From positions 118,052,431-118,116,430 of the forward strand of contig OU015491.1 of assembly GCA_907164885.2 (NCBI GenBank): a DNA stretch of 64,000 nt. The letters run 5' to 3'. Positions within the stretch are counted from its first letter, which is position 1. Every line of letters begins with the position of its first letter. Positions 1 to 10,099 of this stretch are shown in pieces. The notes under the pieces were generated by a model that did not search any database, had not been told where the DNA came from, and saw only the letters and a program-made list of their open reading frames with translations. This DNA is from Dolomedes plantarius. Its lineage: Eukaryota; Arthropoda; Arachnida; Araneae; Dolomedidae. The position numbers were made by a program, and so were the translations under genes.

Positions 1-510
1 TAAGAAAGCGCTTTTATTTGATAGATTTAGATGGAACGCAGTAAAATTTATCATATATTGGCAGTTTTCTTATACGAAAAGAAAATAGAAAAATATCTCA
101 TTACAAAACTATTTTCGTAAACAGACGATAGTTAGTATCTTTTATTTCTTAAATACTCAGTTCTTTTTGTTATCATGCCTTGTGAGAAAGATGGATGAAC
201 TTCCAGATTCAAAGAAAAGAGGAAACGTAGAAAAATCCATTAAGAGAAATGTTGATAGTAATCGCTCTTACCTGTCAAAATGAGTAAATATGGCGTGAAA
301 TTCCGCAAGATTGGGGAAACAGAGAAATGAAGAAAATTTCTCTCCCACGGTATCCTTAAAAACTAAAAATTAGAAGAAAATCCCACTTTTGTACCAAAAA
401 AATGTCATCCAAATGAATGATACTTTCATTAGAAAAAATACTTGAAAATTTTAGAATATACTGGAAAAAAGAAATGTTTTATTTCATTGCATTTATTCTC
501 GGTATAGTAA
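1..510. other. Unassigned AT-rich DNA
   Basis: No coding region, terminal repeat or RNA motif is recognised here. The only open frame of any size starts near 417, is short and low in complexity, and runs into the tandem repeat that follows. Confidence 0.6.
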
Positions 511-1025
511 AAGCATTTTATATCGGAAGTATTTTCATTAAATTTACTTGGGGATCAAACTTATTTAATATGAGCGAGAATATTGGAATCCATTATTTTG
601 GAGCAAAAAAAAAATTTTGTTATAAAACTATGTTATTTATTTGAGAAATACAGCATACATTTTAAAATTCAGCGCTTTGAGGTAAGCATTTTATATCGGA
701 AGTATTTTCATTAAATTTACTTGGGAATCAAACTTATTTAAAACGAACGAGAATATTTAAATCCATTATTTTGGAGCAAAACAATTTTTTGTTATAAAAC
801 TATGTTATTTATTTGAGAAATACGGTATATATTTTAAAATGCAGTGCTTTGAGGTAAGCATTTTATATCGCAAGTATTTTCATTTAATTGGGGATCAAAC
901 GTATTTACAAAAATGAGCGAGAATATTTAAATCTATTATTTTGGAGCAGCACAAATTTTTCTTATAATACTATGTTATTTATTTGATAAATACAGCATAC
1001 ATTTCAAAATGCGGTGCTTTGAGGC
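511..1025. repeat. Three-copy ~172-bp tandem repeat
   Basis: Three head-to-tail units start at 511, 684 and 856, each opening with AAGCATTTTATATCG and closing with a GTGCTTTGAGG-like end (GCGCTTTGAGG in the first). Period is 173, 172 and about 170 bp. Units differ by scattered substitutions and small indels, for example the third lacks part of the TTAAATTTACTT stretch. The length is in the range of arthropod satellite monomers, but with only three units it could be the edge of an array or a local duplication. Confidence 0.85.
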
Positions 1026-1030
1026 AAGAA

Positions 1031-1346
1031 ATTCCAAGGACAAATTATTGTTAAAAATATAATTTTTCAGGCAAAACACTTATACAGAAAATTTTCGCTT
1101 AATGTGATACAAATGTATGAAACTTCAAAGATATTTTCCAGCAAGAAAGAACTTAATGGGAATTAAAATCCTTGCACGTATTGCATTTAGAAAAGCTTTT
1201 CTAAAGGTCAAATAACACAACAAAACTTTATTCAGAATTGTTTTTGACAACTCTTTCTATCTGACCTTTAAAAGAAAATTAGTCGAAAATCTTCGATTGG
1301 TAAAGCAAATTCTTCAAATATAGTTGTTTCGATTTAAGATCGGAAG
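1031..1346. other. Unassigned AT-rich DNA
   Basis: Nothing recognisable lies between the tandem repeat and the TA dinucleotide at 1347-1348 that marks the next element. Confidence 0.55.
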
Positions 1347-1348
1347 TA

Positions 1349-3147
1349 CCGGGTGGCCATAATTAAACTGACAGTGCTCACAGTGTTCTGTAGCGCGATC
1401 TTTTTGCGAGAATGACGCCACATTTTGTAGGAAGATTAAACAAGACGGGGGACGAAGGATTCCGCGAAAAAATAAATTAGTTCCAAGAGTCACCGCTAGG
1501 GGAATATTTGGCGCTGTGTAATAGAAAATAGAGTGTTAACAAATGCAAATTAATACGGAATAAAATTACCTTTTATTATGCACATTTTCTTATTTAGTTC
1601 AAGTGCAATATGGCAACACTTTTAAAAAAGGCGTAAAATCTACATAAACACCGATAAAGTCTCGTGATCTGCAATATCACGTACGCTGAGCAGAAGAAGA
1701 AGTTCTTTATTCAAATTTCACGTTACATCCATTGGCACAGTGCCAGCTGCTTGGGTTTTAAAAGGCAATGTGTTACGTTTGGAATCAATCGGATTGAAAG
1801 TTTATGTGCAATGTCTCCTTCTTTAGTCGAGCGTGCGTTACTGGTCAAATTCTTTTACCTCAAGCAGTGCAACGCGTCAGCCTCTCTTCGTGCTTTTAGA
1901 ACGCACAAAAAATGCGTAAAGTTAACGGTCCTGTGTCAGTTAATGGGCTAAAAGCAATGGTTGCGACGCTTGAGAAAACAGGTTCTCTGAAGGTTCAGTC
2001 AGGCAGAGGACAAAAACCTGTACCACAGGATACAATCGAAGCAGTTGCCACGGCGATTGTCAACAGAGGACCAGACAATATTGCTGCCACCTCTAGCGCT
2101 CGTGGATTAGCTCGGAATATGGATATGCCTTACAGTACGGTATGGAAAATCTAAAGAAAGATTATCAACTTCTATCCGTACAAGATCAGCCGTGTACAGG
2201 AGTTACTGTACCCCGACCATGATAAGCGATTGACTTTTGCTCTCACCTTTCTTGCCAGAATGGAGGTGGATGATGCTTGGCCGTGGAAAATCTTATGGGG
2301 AGACGAGGCCCACTTTTACCTGCATGGAACTGTGAATACCCAGAACTGCCGAATTTGGGATGACAAATCACCACATGCAGTCACAGAAATTCCCTTACAT
2401 TCACCAAAGGTAACTGTTTGGTGTGGGTTCACAGCGAAATTCATCGTAGGTCCATTCTTCTATGAGAACATTACCCCGACAGGACCGGAAACCTGTTCTG
2501 TTACCGGAGAGAAATATCGCCACATGTTGAACAGCTTTGTCATTCCAGCACTTCAGCAAAGACAATGCCTGGGGGAAATCATTTTCATGCAAGATGGAGC
2601 CCCTCCACACGTTGCTGTACGGGTGCAACAGTGCTACGACAGAAATTCACAACAGAAAGAGTCATTAGCCGCTACTTTCCAACTGCATGGCCACCTCGGT
2701 CGCCTGATCTTACCCCATGCTACTTCTGGCTATGGGGTTACCTTAAGTCCAAGGTCTATCACGGAGTGGTCCAGGACCTGGCTACGTTGAAGGATAACAT
2801 ATCACGGACTGTACGGGAGATTCCTGCAGACATGTTACTTTCTGCTGTTGTGCATAGTGTGCACAGAATGCAATATGTGGTCCACAACAACCACAGCCAC
2901 ATTGAACCTCATTTGAATGCAAAATAAAAGGTAATTTCCGTATTGATTTGCATTTGTTAACACTCTATTTTCTATTACACAGCGCCAAATATTCCTCTAG
3001 CGGTGACTTTTGGAACTAATTTATTTTTTCGCGGAATCCTTCGTCCCCCGTATTGTTTAATCTTCCTACAAAATGTGGCGTCATTCTCGCAAATAGATCG
3101 CGCTACAGAACACTGTGAGCACTGTCAGTTTAATTATGGCCACCCGG
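1349..3147 (+). mobile_element. Mariner-like DNA transposon with long inverted repeats
   Basis: The element is 1799 bp, bounded by TA at 1347-1348 and 3148-3149, the standard Tc1/mariner target duplication. It begins CCGGGTGGCCATAATTAAAC and ends with the reverse complement. The terminal inverted repeats are unusually long, about 226 bp (1349-1577 and 2922-3147), and almost identical. The span between them is filled by one transposase reading region on the + strand. The coding region is broken, so the copy is non-autonomous, but both ends look intact and could in principle still be recognised in trans. Confidence 0.9.
1811..2927 (+). pseudogene. Broken mariner-like DDE transposase
   Basis: The decayed transposase of the surrounding element would have been about 372 residues. 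The ATG at 1811 is chosen because the family-like N-terminus (SPSLVERALLVKFFY) follows it. An N-terminal helix-turn-helix region leads to a DDE_3-like catalytic domain with GDEAHF at about 2299-2316 and MQDGAPPH (second Asp at 2593-2595). Damage seen: a one-base loss in the poly-A run near 1909, an in-frame TAA at 2152-2154, and a one-base loss near 2630. At 2721-2723 the third acidic residue, expected in a PC-D-F-WLWG context, is Tyr (TAC), probably from GAC. After allowing for the lost base, about 42 residues separate the second Asp from this position, roughly as in DD41D-type mariner relatives. The product would be inactive. Confidence 0.88.
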
Positions 3148-3149
3148 TA

Positions 3150-5677
3150 TATTTGTCCCGATCATGCATTTAAAATTGAGAGGAAAACGAATTCATAATT
3201 TAAGGTCATACACCCAGTATGGACTAGGCAAACGAAACTGAAATATAAAAATTTAATGCATGTACATTACATTCATATTTTATGGGATTATTAGGAATGA
3301 TTTTATGAAAAATTTAGTTTTCCAGATTTCATAAATGTATAGCAACTCATAGATTACTTACATGGATTATCACCAACTTATAATTTACTACAACGGATTT
3401 GTTTATGAACAAAGTAACTTAATTCCTGAATAACTTAGTTACTATTTAACACGATTGAAGTGTAAGTCTGAAAATATCCAAAAATTTAAAAGGTTGCTCT
3501 AACATGCTTTTCTTTTAACTCCGAATCTTGACTTGCCAGAATGTTTTTTTAGAAGGTAGGAAACTAGTCATAATAATGCGCCTATAATAGTGTTAGTAGC
3601 GAATAATCATAATCACGACTGCTTCGTCTTAAAAAGCTTTTGGCTGTTCATCGGGAAATACGCAGTATGAACTACAAACTGTCGACTAAAATTCCGGATA
3701 AATACTCGTAGCAGCAAAGCGAGTTGCAGAAATGCATAAAATAGACTTAAAAGGAGATCGTAAATGCAACTTACATGCTAATGAGTTTTCGAGAAGTGTA
3801 GGCAGGTTGCATCTACTGAATACATGTTTTAGATGTTAGGTACATGTCGTAGCTAATAACTGTAACACAGTACTATGAACAAACAATTGTATAATTTTTG
3901 CATATTCAAGAAATTAGTATAAAATATTCGATAGCTTAGAAATCTTGTCGAACTGATGAAAAACTAAATTACAGTCATTTCATGGCTAGAGTGGAGTATC
4001 GGAAGTGGTACCAGTTGGAATACCGGCTTGCTCAATTCTACAGATTAACTAGACAGAGGGGATGAGGAACTTAATCTAATATTTATATAAATACCATATT
4101 GTGCAATTAAATCAAAAAGGGAAAATACCTCTTGACTTTCGGCTAATGTAAAAGCAAAGGAATTATAAACATAAAAAAACTACAAATGAAATAATAATTA
4201 TTAGCTAGAATTAAAATTTGGCTAAATTCAAGATTAAATTAATTAGTAAAATATTATAAAACAAAAATTAACAAATGGGCTGTAAAATTTAAGGTACCAA
4301 TCACACGATCAACAAGCGTATTGGAATGATAATTATTTGACATAAATTCTGCATATGTTGATCTGTATAGTGTATACGACATTATACGTTTACTTATGTG
4401 ATTAAGTTTAAAAGTAAATTTATGAAAAGAGATTTAGATGCATATATACACCTGTAATTATATGCAAAGCACAATAACTTTTTGTAGTAAATATATGTTA
4501 GTAATTTTATAAGACTATGAACAATTCGTATATTCATACAAGCATCAGTGTTTTCTTGGCTTTAATTACACATCGTTGAACTGGGAATCAAAATTATTCC
4601 TTTTCAGGATAATTATTAAGCATCCCAACAGTAAGCCATAACACGGTTTGCTTTGGTCAAACTTTGGTTCTACCGCACGCTTGGTCAAAATTGAAAGTTC
4701 AGTGACAGTGGCGATGACATAATTCCTTCTGCATCGTTTATAAGAGGTGAATAATGGTGTATGGGGCTTTTCGTATGAAAATGCAAAGCGTCTGTCACTT
4801 ATAAGTGCTTTGGTAAGCGTTGAAATGTCTTTTTTAATCATGTGTAAATATTTGTCTCGAATCAGTTGGGATGAATTCACCGTGTTCTAATTTTATTGAT
4901 TTTAATTCATGCATAAATATTTTTTGTTTTGCAATTTTGTTATAAGTTTGTTAATTGCATCCAAAGGAATTTTCATTTTCACCAAAGAAAAGTGGTGGTA
5001 TTAAAATGTCGAAGCTCAGTCTGTAAATTTTATTTCTAGAGTTTTCTAAATTTTAGGAGTTTCACCAAAGACATAAAAGAGCTGAGAAAATGATACACGC
5101 TCACCACTTATTTTCTTCCAGTATTTTTTTCACCGACACTGAACACCCGAATACCATTTGCTTTAGGACGGATATTTGTTCACATTTTTGACATCATTAG
5201 ATTAAAACTTTTAACGAAATACATTTCGAGATACTTATGGGAGTTTGCTGTTAAAAGTGTTCTTTGTTTAAGGCATTTTTTGCTCGTTAACATTTTATAA
5301 TTTTATGTGCGTGCGCGTCTGAAATTTTCTAACTCAAAACGGTGATATGCATAAGTGCCCAAGGAAAAAAAAGAAACATTACAGTAAATTTTTTTTTCAG
5401 AGCTTACATATAAAAAATTTAACACAGGCACAAAAATACTGCACTTTCTCTTCTGTCTAATGAGAAAGCATTACTCTCAAAAATAAAGAAAACCTACATT
5501 TTACTATCAAATGGTTAAAATATTCATAAAGAATGTGCAAAGGACCGAGGTTGAATTTCGGAATATTACATGAATTTATGTGGTTGTAAACATTTATTTC
5601 AGAATTACAGATAATAAAACTTAATGTAAAAAATACTTGTGGAAACTTTAATATAACTCTTTAGTTTTAAAAATTTT

Positions 5678-5680
<3 letters not shown>
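3150..5680. other. Unassigned AT-rich intergenic DNA
   Basis: No protein family, terminal repeat or RNA gene is recognised. A 104-codon open frame on the minus strand at 4566-4880 lies in slightly less AT-rich sequence but resembles nothing known to me and has no supporting context. Confidence 0.55.
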
Positions 5681-5715
<35 letters not shown>

Positions 5716-5756
5716 ACACACACACACATATATGTGTGTGTGTGTGTGTGTTTGTT
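5681..5756. repeat. Compound (TA)n-(CA)n-(TG)n microsatellite
   Basis: A run of TA dinucleotides is followed by CA repeats, a short TATATA bridge and TG repeats. The CA and TG arms are complementary, so the block can fold into a hairpin. Confidence 0.9.
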
Positions 5757-6798
5757 TGTTTCTGTCTTTTATATAAAGAAAGATGAATGAAAAGTTAGAT
5801 AGTTATATTTTTGGAAAAATTATAATTAAAAATTACGATACTTTGTAATATAACAGTATATATTCAGTAAAAGAAATATTTGTAAATTTTTGCTCAAAAG
5901 GTACGAATCTATATATTTGTATATTATTTTTCAGTTATATACTTGATAACTATTTTTTCCATAAAATGTATACTGCAGAAGGGAAAGTCTGAAAAGTTGG
6001 AAGTTTTTCTTGAAGTTTAGCAAAAGTTTTCAGTGTTTAACTTTTATTATCAGCTTTTGGTGATTAAATAACATGAAAATTATTTTTTTTATGATCATCC
6101 TATTTACTGGATATTTCAGATATTTTTATAAGAGAGTTTAAAGCATCAAAGGGAAGAATTCCGAAAAACGGAAAAAGAAGAAAATCTAATTTACGTGCAC
6201 TGACTTCCAACAATTCAATTTTCCAATTTCTTTGAAATTCTGAGTATATTTACCGGATATAAAAACATACAGAAAATTCTTTGGATAACATTCTCCATTA
6301 AATTATAAAAATGTGAAAATAAAGTTGAAAGAGTTACTTATATTGAATTATAAATATTTTTTCTATTGCTCGAATTTTAAAATAAAATAACTGAGCTTGA
6401 AGATACCGCAGTTTTTTTGGTCAACATTTTCTCAAAATTTACTTTAAGAAGAATGCTTCGCTTATACTAATAATAAACTTTTTTTCCTTAATTTATAATG
6501 TGAGATTTTGAAAAAAAAATGACAGAATATTGATACTCTTGACTATCAAAAAATTTGAATAGAAATTGTAGTCGTAATATGAGCTTTTAAAATTTGGTGG
6601 GCCCGTATATTCAAAAAAGTTTTAAAATTTTATCTAAATTTTTATCAAAAAGCTCTATCGTAAATTTTGCGAGTCTCTTTCTATGAACGAAACCTTGAGG
6701 TCTACAAAAATGTCTACTTAAAAACAACCACCGCCAGAAGCACTGCATACAAAGCAATAAAATCTCTTTAGAATAAAGATCAGCTTTTAATAACATAA
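5757..6798. other. Unassigned AT-rich intergenic DNA
   Basis: No gene or repeat structure is recognised up to the TA at 6799-6800 that begins the next element. Confidence 0.55.
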
Positions 6799-6922
6799 TA
6801 CAAGGTGTTTCAAAAAGAATCACCCGATTTAAAATGAGTATATTATGAAAAATATTGAATATAGAAACTTAAAATTAATATTATATTACATGGCTAATCA
6901 TAAAGTTTTTTCGCAAACCAAA

Positions 6923-7123
6923 TTAAAGGTGCTCAATCTGCCCACCTTTGGATGCACGACATTTGTCTATACGGTAGGCAAATTCGTCCGAAACTTTAGC
7001 GAACATGTCTGCATACACTGCTTCCAGGGCTGTTATGCGTACACAGACAACCCGTGTCTTGAAATTGTTTTTACCAGAAGTAGGGAACTCGCGGCCTCCG
7101 TGATCTTCTTGTGCGGCCTTCAA
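6923..7123 (-). pseudogene. C-terminal fragment of a mariner-type transposase
   Basis: The last ~35 residues read as a transposase tail: DMFAKVSDEFAYRIDKCR followed by ASKGGQIEHL and a stop. This fits the pattern D-M-L-x-x-V-W-x-E-x-x-Y-R-x-D-x-C-R-x-x-x-G-x-H-I-E-x-L seen at the C-terminus of IS630/mariner transposases that end in IEHL. The helix-turn-helix and catalytic parts are absent. The stop lies about 120 bp inside the left terminal repeat, where the 3' end of such a gene should be. The first 25 or so codons of this open frame do not look related and may come from a rearrangement. Confidence 0.6.
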
Positions 7124-7559
7124 ATTATTTTAGGAATTGTTGCTATGTAAGTTATTTATAATTTAATACTATTATTTTTCTATTGTATTTCTTTATAATG
7201 TTAAAATTATTTAAAAATACTTCGACTTTATTATTTTTATTTGAAGTGGTATTTAAATATGTAGTTGTTTATTAAAATTTAAAAATGTGCATATATATAT
7301 ATATGTGCTTACATAAATAAAAATACCAACAGTGAAATATAAAAAATTACAGTGGTATCTATGAATTTTATAATTTTATAAAAAAAATTAATGATTAATG
7401 ATTAATGTTATAACAAGTTTTTACCCTTATGTGAATACAAAAATATTTTATATTGTAACTTTTTAAGTCAAATAGTAAATAAATAAGGACTTAATTTTTT
7501 GTTGTTATTTTTCTATATAATGCACCAAATTGTTAAAACTATACCTAACTATAATAATT

Positions 7560-7652
7560 TCATGAAAGTCGCATTTATAGGTACATCAACTTATGCGGCC
7601 TCCTTTATTTCTACCTAATTTACATGTGGCATCTAATGGTAAAAAGGTTCCC
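7560..7652. mobile_element. Possible hAT end fragment
   Basis: The sequence ends GGTTCCCCACCTCTG, the reverse complement of a CAGAGGTGGGGAACC-type hAT terminus, preceded by TATGCGGCC as in many hAT subterminal regions. The next 8 bp, GTTTATAC, would be the target duplication, but no matching left end was found. It may be a truncated insertion inside the surrounding element. Confidence 0.4.
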
Positions 7653-7782
7653 CACCTCTGGTTTATACGATCGCCTAATGCTCTGAGAGGTAAGAACTTC
7701 AATATACCAGAGATTTGTCGATGAAAATCCCGTTGAACAGTGGTTGCGGACTCACACTTCGCAAAGCGTAGAACACAGAATT

Positions 7783-8146
7783 ATTTCTGTTGTACAATCG
7801 CTATCTTTACAAACACTGGAGTGGCGGGCAAAGGAAAAACGGTAGCGCGACTTGTCGGCAAATGCGTGAAACACGATAATTCCCTCTTTCTGCATATATA
7901 TTATTCGATCAAACCGGATTAAAAGATGAATAGTTATAATTTTTTTAAACGGGATGATTCTTTGATTTCTGTTGTGCAGTCGCCATCTTTACAAACACTG
8001 AAGTGGCGGGCGAAGGAAAAGCGTTAGCGCTACTTGTCGGCAACTGCATGAAACTCGATATTTCCCTCTTTCTGCCTATACATTATTCGATCAAAATGGA
8101 TTAAAAGATGAATAGTAATTTTTTTTAATCGGATGATTCTTTTTGA
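7783..8146. repeat. 182-bp direct duplication
   Basis: Two adjacent copies start ATTTCTGTTGT at 7783 and 7965. Shared landmarks include CTTTACAAACACTG, CTTGTCGGCAA, TTCCCTCTTTCTGC and TTAAAAGATGAATAGT. The copies differ by scattered substitutions. They lie in the 5' part of the 6801-8155 element and end at its right inverted repeat. The first copy also ends in a degraded version of the terminal repeat (GGGATGATTCTTTG), so the duplication includes part of the terminus. Confidence 0.85.
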
Positions 8147-8367
8147 AACACCCTGTATTACTGTATTATATTACAAAGTAGTTGTGATAACTTGAAGAAC
8201 CAATTCGCAGGTAAGGAAACACCGATTTACATTGCTTGGCTTTCGTTGGCTTTATCTTTCTCCAGTTCTTGAAAATGTGTCATTACATACTACCAGAAAA
8301 TCTGCTATGAGGTAGTTAGTTACCAGAAACAACTATCTATCACACACATAAACACAATAAATAAATA

Positions 8368-8372
<5 letters not shown>

Positions 8373-8437
<65 letters not shown>
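8373..8437. repeat. (TA)n microsatellite
   Basis: A near-pure TA run continues, on the other side of the inserted Tc1-like element, as the TA tract starting at 9658. Confidence 0.92.
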
Positions 8438-8439
<2 letters not shown>

Positions 8440-8442
<3 letters not shown>

Positions 8443-9657
8443 TCAAGAGTCAAAACATTATGACCACCTGTCAATAACGAGTTGGCCCACCTTTGGCGCG
8501 CAACACAGCTTCAACCCGCCTTGGCATGGATGCCACAAGTCCTTGGTAGATGGCCGGAGACAGATTGTATCAGATGTTTAAGCGACGGTCACGCAAATCC
8601 GAGATATTGCGAATTGGTGGTCTTTGAACTCTGAGCTGCCGTCCCATGACATCCGAAATGTGTTCTATCGGATTGAGATCCGATGAGTTAGGCGGGCAGG
8701 ACATTAACTGGAATTCAGCATCATGTTCCTGGAACCACTCCAACACAATTTTAGCCTTGTGACACGGGGCGTTGTCCTGTTGGAACATTCCATTTCCAGC
8801 TGGAAAAACAAAGGCCATGTAATTGTGCAACTGGTCCGCAATGATGTTCAGATACCCTGTAGCATTCATGGTCTGCTCTACCACAACCACGGGTCCCAGA
8901 GACGCCCAAGAGAACGTCCCCCAAAGCATAATACCGCCACCACCGGTCTGTGTATGACCTACTGTACATAGAGGGAGCAACAGTTTGCCTGAAGACGGCG
9001 TACCCTGACACGGCCATCGGCGTGATGAATGACAAACCGATATTCATCTGACCAGGCAACTCTCTCCCACTGATCTATGGACCAGTCGCGATGTTCCCGG
9101 GCCCAGCGCAGGTGCAGTTGGCGATGACGCTTGGTCAGCAAAGGCACACGAGTGGGACGTTTGCTGCGTAGCCCCATATCCAACAGTGTCCGCTGAACAG
9201 TGTGCTGCGATACTATTCTACTTGGCCCTGCATTGTATTGAGCTGTCAGCTGAGCCACTGTCTGGCTCCGGTTTTGCTTCTCCATGCGCGACAGTCTCCG
9301 ACGACCTTTTTCTTTGATAGCGTGTGGATATCCAACACCATGTCGTCTACTGCTGGTTTCACCGTCATTCATCCACTTTGCATAAGTACTAACAACTGTA
9401 GGTCGCGAACAACCCACGAGTCGTTCAGTTTCGGAAATACTTGTTCGGAGCCTTCGAGCCATTACAATCTGCCCTCTATCAAAGTCGCTTAGATCCGCAG
9501 CGTTTCCCATCACACACAGAAGTAAGTGATAGAATGATTCTTCAGACTCTCCAGCAGAAGTTAAATACCACTTCCACCTAATCACGTGCCTTCCACGTCA
9601 TCCAGGCGAATTCATTGCAAAATGTAGGGGTGGTCATAATGCTTTGGCTGTTGAGTG
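8440..9657 (-). mobile_element. Tc1-like transposon, DD36E spacing
   Basis: The element is 1218 bp, begins CACTCAAGAGTCAAAACATT and ends with a near-perfect inverse (CACTCAACAGCCAAAGCATT on the minus strand, then ATGACCACC). TA lies at 8438-8439 and 9658-9659. It has inserted into a (TA)n microsatellite. The single gene reads on the minus strand and fills most of the element, a typical compact Tc1 layout with short ~30-bp inverted repeats. Confidence 0.92.
8471..9510 (-). pseudogene. Tc1-like transposase with one frameshift and one stop
   Basis: This is a cut-and-paste DDE transposase of about 346 residues. The start is the Met codon at 9510, reading MGNAADLSDFDRGQIVMARR. Two N-terminal helix-turn-helix segments precede the catalytic domain. 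Catalytic residues are visible: Asp in AWSDEYRF, Asp in QQDNAPCH (codon 8774-8776) and Glu in LNPIEHI (codon 8663-8665), with 36 residues between the last two. Damage: a one-base loss near 8988 shifts frame after the RVRRLQ motif, and a TGA stands where Trp is expected, just before the YNLSPAIYQGL motif. The C-terminus KGGPTRY and true stop at 8471-8473 are intact. Apart from the two lesions the frame is well preserved, so inactivation looks fairly recent. Confidence 0.9.
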
Positions 9658-9933
<276 letters not shown>

Positions 9934-10099
9934 AAAGAATTCGCCGAATGGTAGCGAAAAGAAATCAGCGATACAATCTACTAATATTTAAAATGACCGA
10001 TTTATTTACATGATGATTGAGTCGATGAAAATTACTGGAGCGATGCTGTCTAATGCTGTGCGAATATTCGAGTCATCTACCACACCTCAGTTTATATTA

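Larger units (their letters stand above)
6801..8155 (-). mobile_element. Internally deleted IS630/mariner-type element
   Basis: The ends match as inverted repeats: 6801 begins CAAGGTGTTTCAAAAAGAAT and the right end is the reverse complement of CAGGGTGTTTCAAAAAGAAT, with about 30 of 32 positions shared. TA flanks both ends (6799-6800 and 8156-8157). A transposase C-terminus reads on the minus strand near the left end, so the 5' end lies at the right. Most of the transposase is missing. The interior also holds a possible hAT end (7560-7652) and a 182-bp direct duplication. Total length is 1355 bp. Confidence 0.78.

Noticed and set aside
4566..4880. 104-codon minus-strand frame
   Set aside because: No recognisable domain, no repeat context, and length attainable by chance in AT-rich DNA over 64 kb.
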